A stretch of DNA of 64,000 nucleotides from Nematostella vectensis (Eukaryota; Cnidaria; Anthozoa; Actiniaria; Edwardsiidae). The first letter of the stretch is position 1. The number at the start of each line of letters is the position of its first letter. This document shows positions 63,951 to 64,000 of this stretch, in pieces. The DNA lies in assembly GCF_932526225.1 (NCBI RefSeq), contig NC_064042.1:16112751-16176750 (forward strand), in the 5' to 3' direction. The notes under the pieces were generated by a model. That model worked only from the letters and a program-made list of their open reading frames with translations. It was not told the DNA's origin and searched no databases. The position numbers and the translations under genes are program-made.

Positions 63951-64000
63951 GGTGTCAAATTTATACCGCGAGATGATATTTCCAATATGGATTCATCGAG

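Overview
This window is animal nuclear DNA, most likely from a cnidarian and probably a sea anemone. The host gene has 38 short exons with standard GT/AG borders, and the introns are full of minisatellites, MITEs and homopolymer runs. The first 9.5 kb holds an integrated virus-like element whose proteins belong to families I associate with cnidarian genomes. No bacterial features are present (no operons, no ribosome binding sites).

Region 1-796 is repeat-rich flank. Positions 797-9472 are a decayed Polinton/adintovirus-like element of 8,676 bp. It is bounded by terminal inverted repeats of about 150 bp and a 6-bp direct duplication, CAATGA (791-796 and 9473-9478). Inside are relics of a penton/fibre-like protein, two further structural-type proteins, a double-jelly-roll-type major capsid protein, a protein-primed family B DNA polymerase and a small zinc-binding protein. 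Most carry frameshifts. The polymerase and capsid genes are both cut off at one shared deletion junction near 6,825-6,835. No integrase, packaging ATPase or protease was found. In its place the left arm has a 57-bp tandem array.

Positions 11,706-60,158 on the minus strand are one gene, NOMO (nodal modulator, an ER membrane protein of the multipass translocon). I assembled its 38 coding exons by hand. They total 3,600 nt (1,199 residues plus stop), stay in frame throughout, and cover the family from signal peptide to C-terminal membrane segment and basic tail. Human NOMO1 has about 1,222 residues.

The striking part is the introns. About 28 kb of the 48-kb gene is tandem repeat, in more than 20 unrelated arrays with units of 13-76 bp. 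At many exons the repeat unit is a copy of that exon's own boundary: the last bases of the exon plus its 5' splice donor (exons 5, 13, 23, 32, 36, 37), the donor region mainly (exons 10, 22, 28), or the acceptor plus exon start (exon 17). So different minisatellites in one gene have repeatedly grown out of splice junctions, leaving dozens of decoy splice sites per intron. At exon 32 the 36-bp unit is a multiple of three and stays open, so any of about 18 donors would give an in-frame protein with extra 12-residue repeats.

Other content: a foldback element (12,651-13,061), two MITEs (9,957-10,280; 55,019-55,329), a SINE/LINE-tail-like insertion (about 35,752-35,970), two inverted copies of one dispersed element (about 28,760-31,610 and 62,393-62,870), and a 25-bp array upstream of the gene (61,115-62,395). 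I see no other convincing protein-coding gene; the many long open frames inside arrays are by-products of repeat periodicity.
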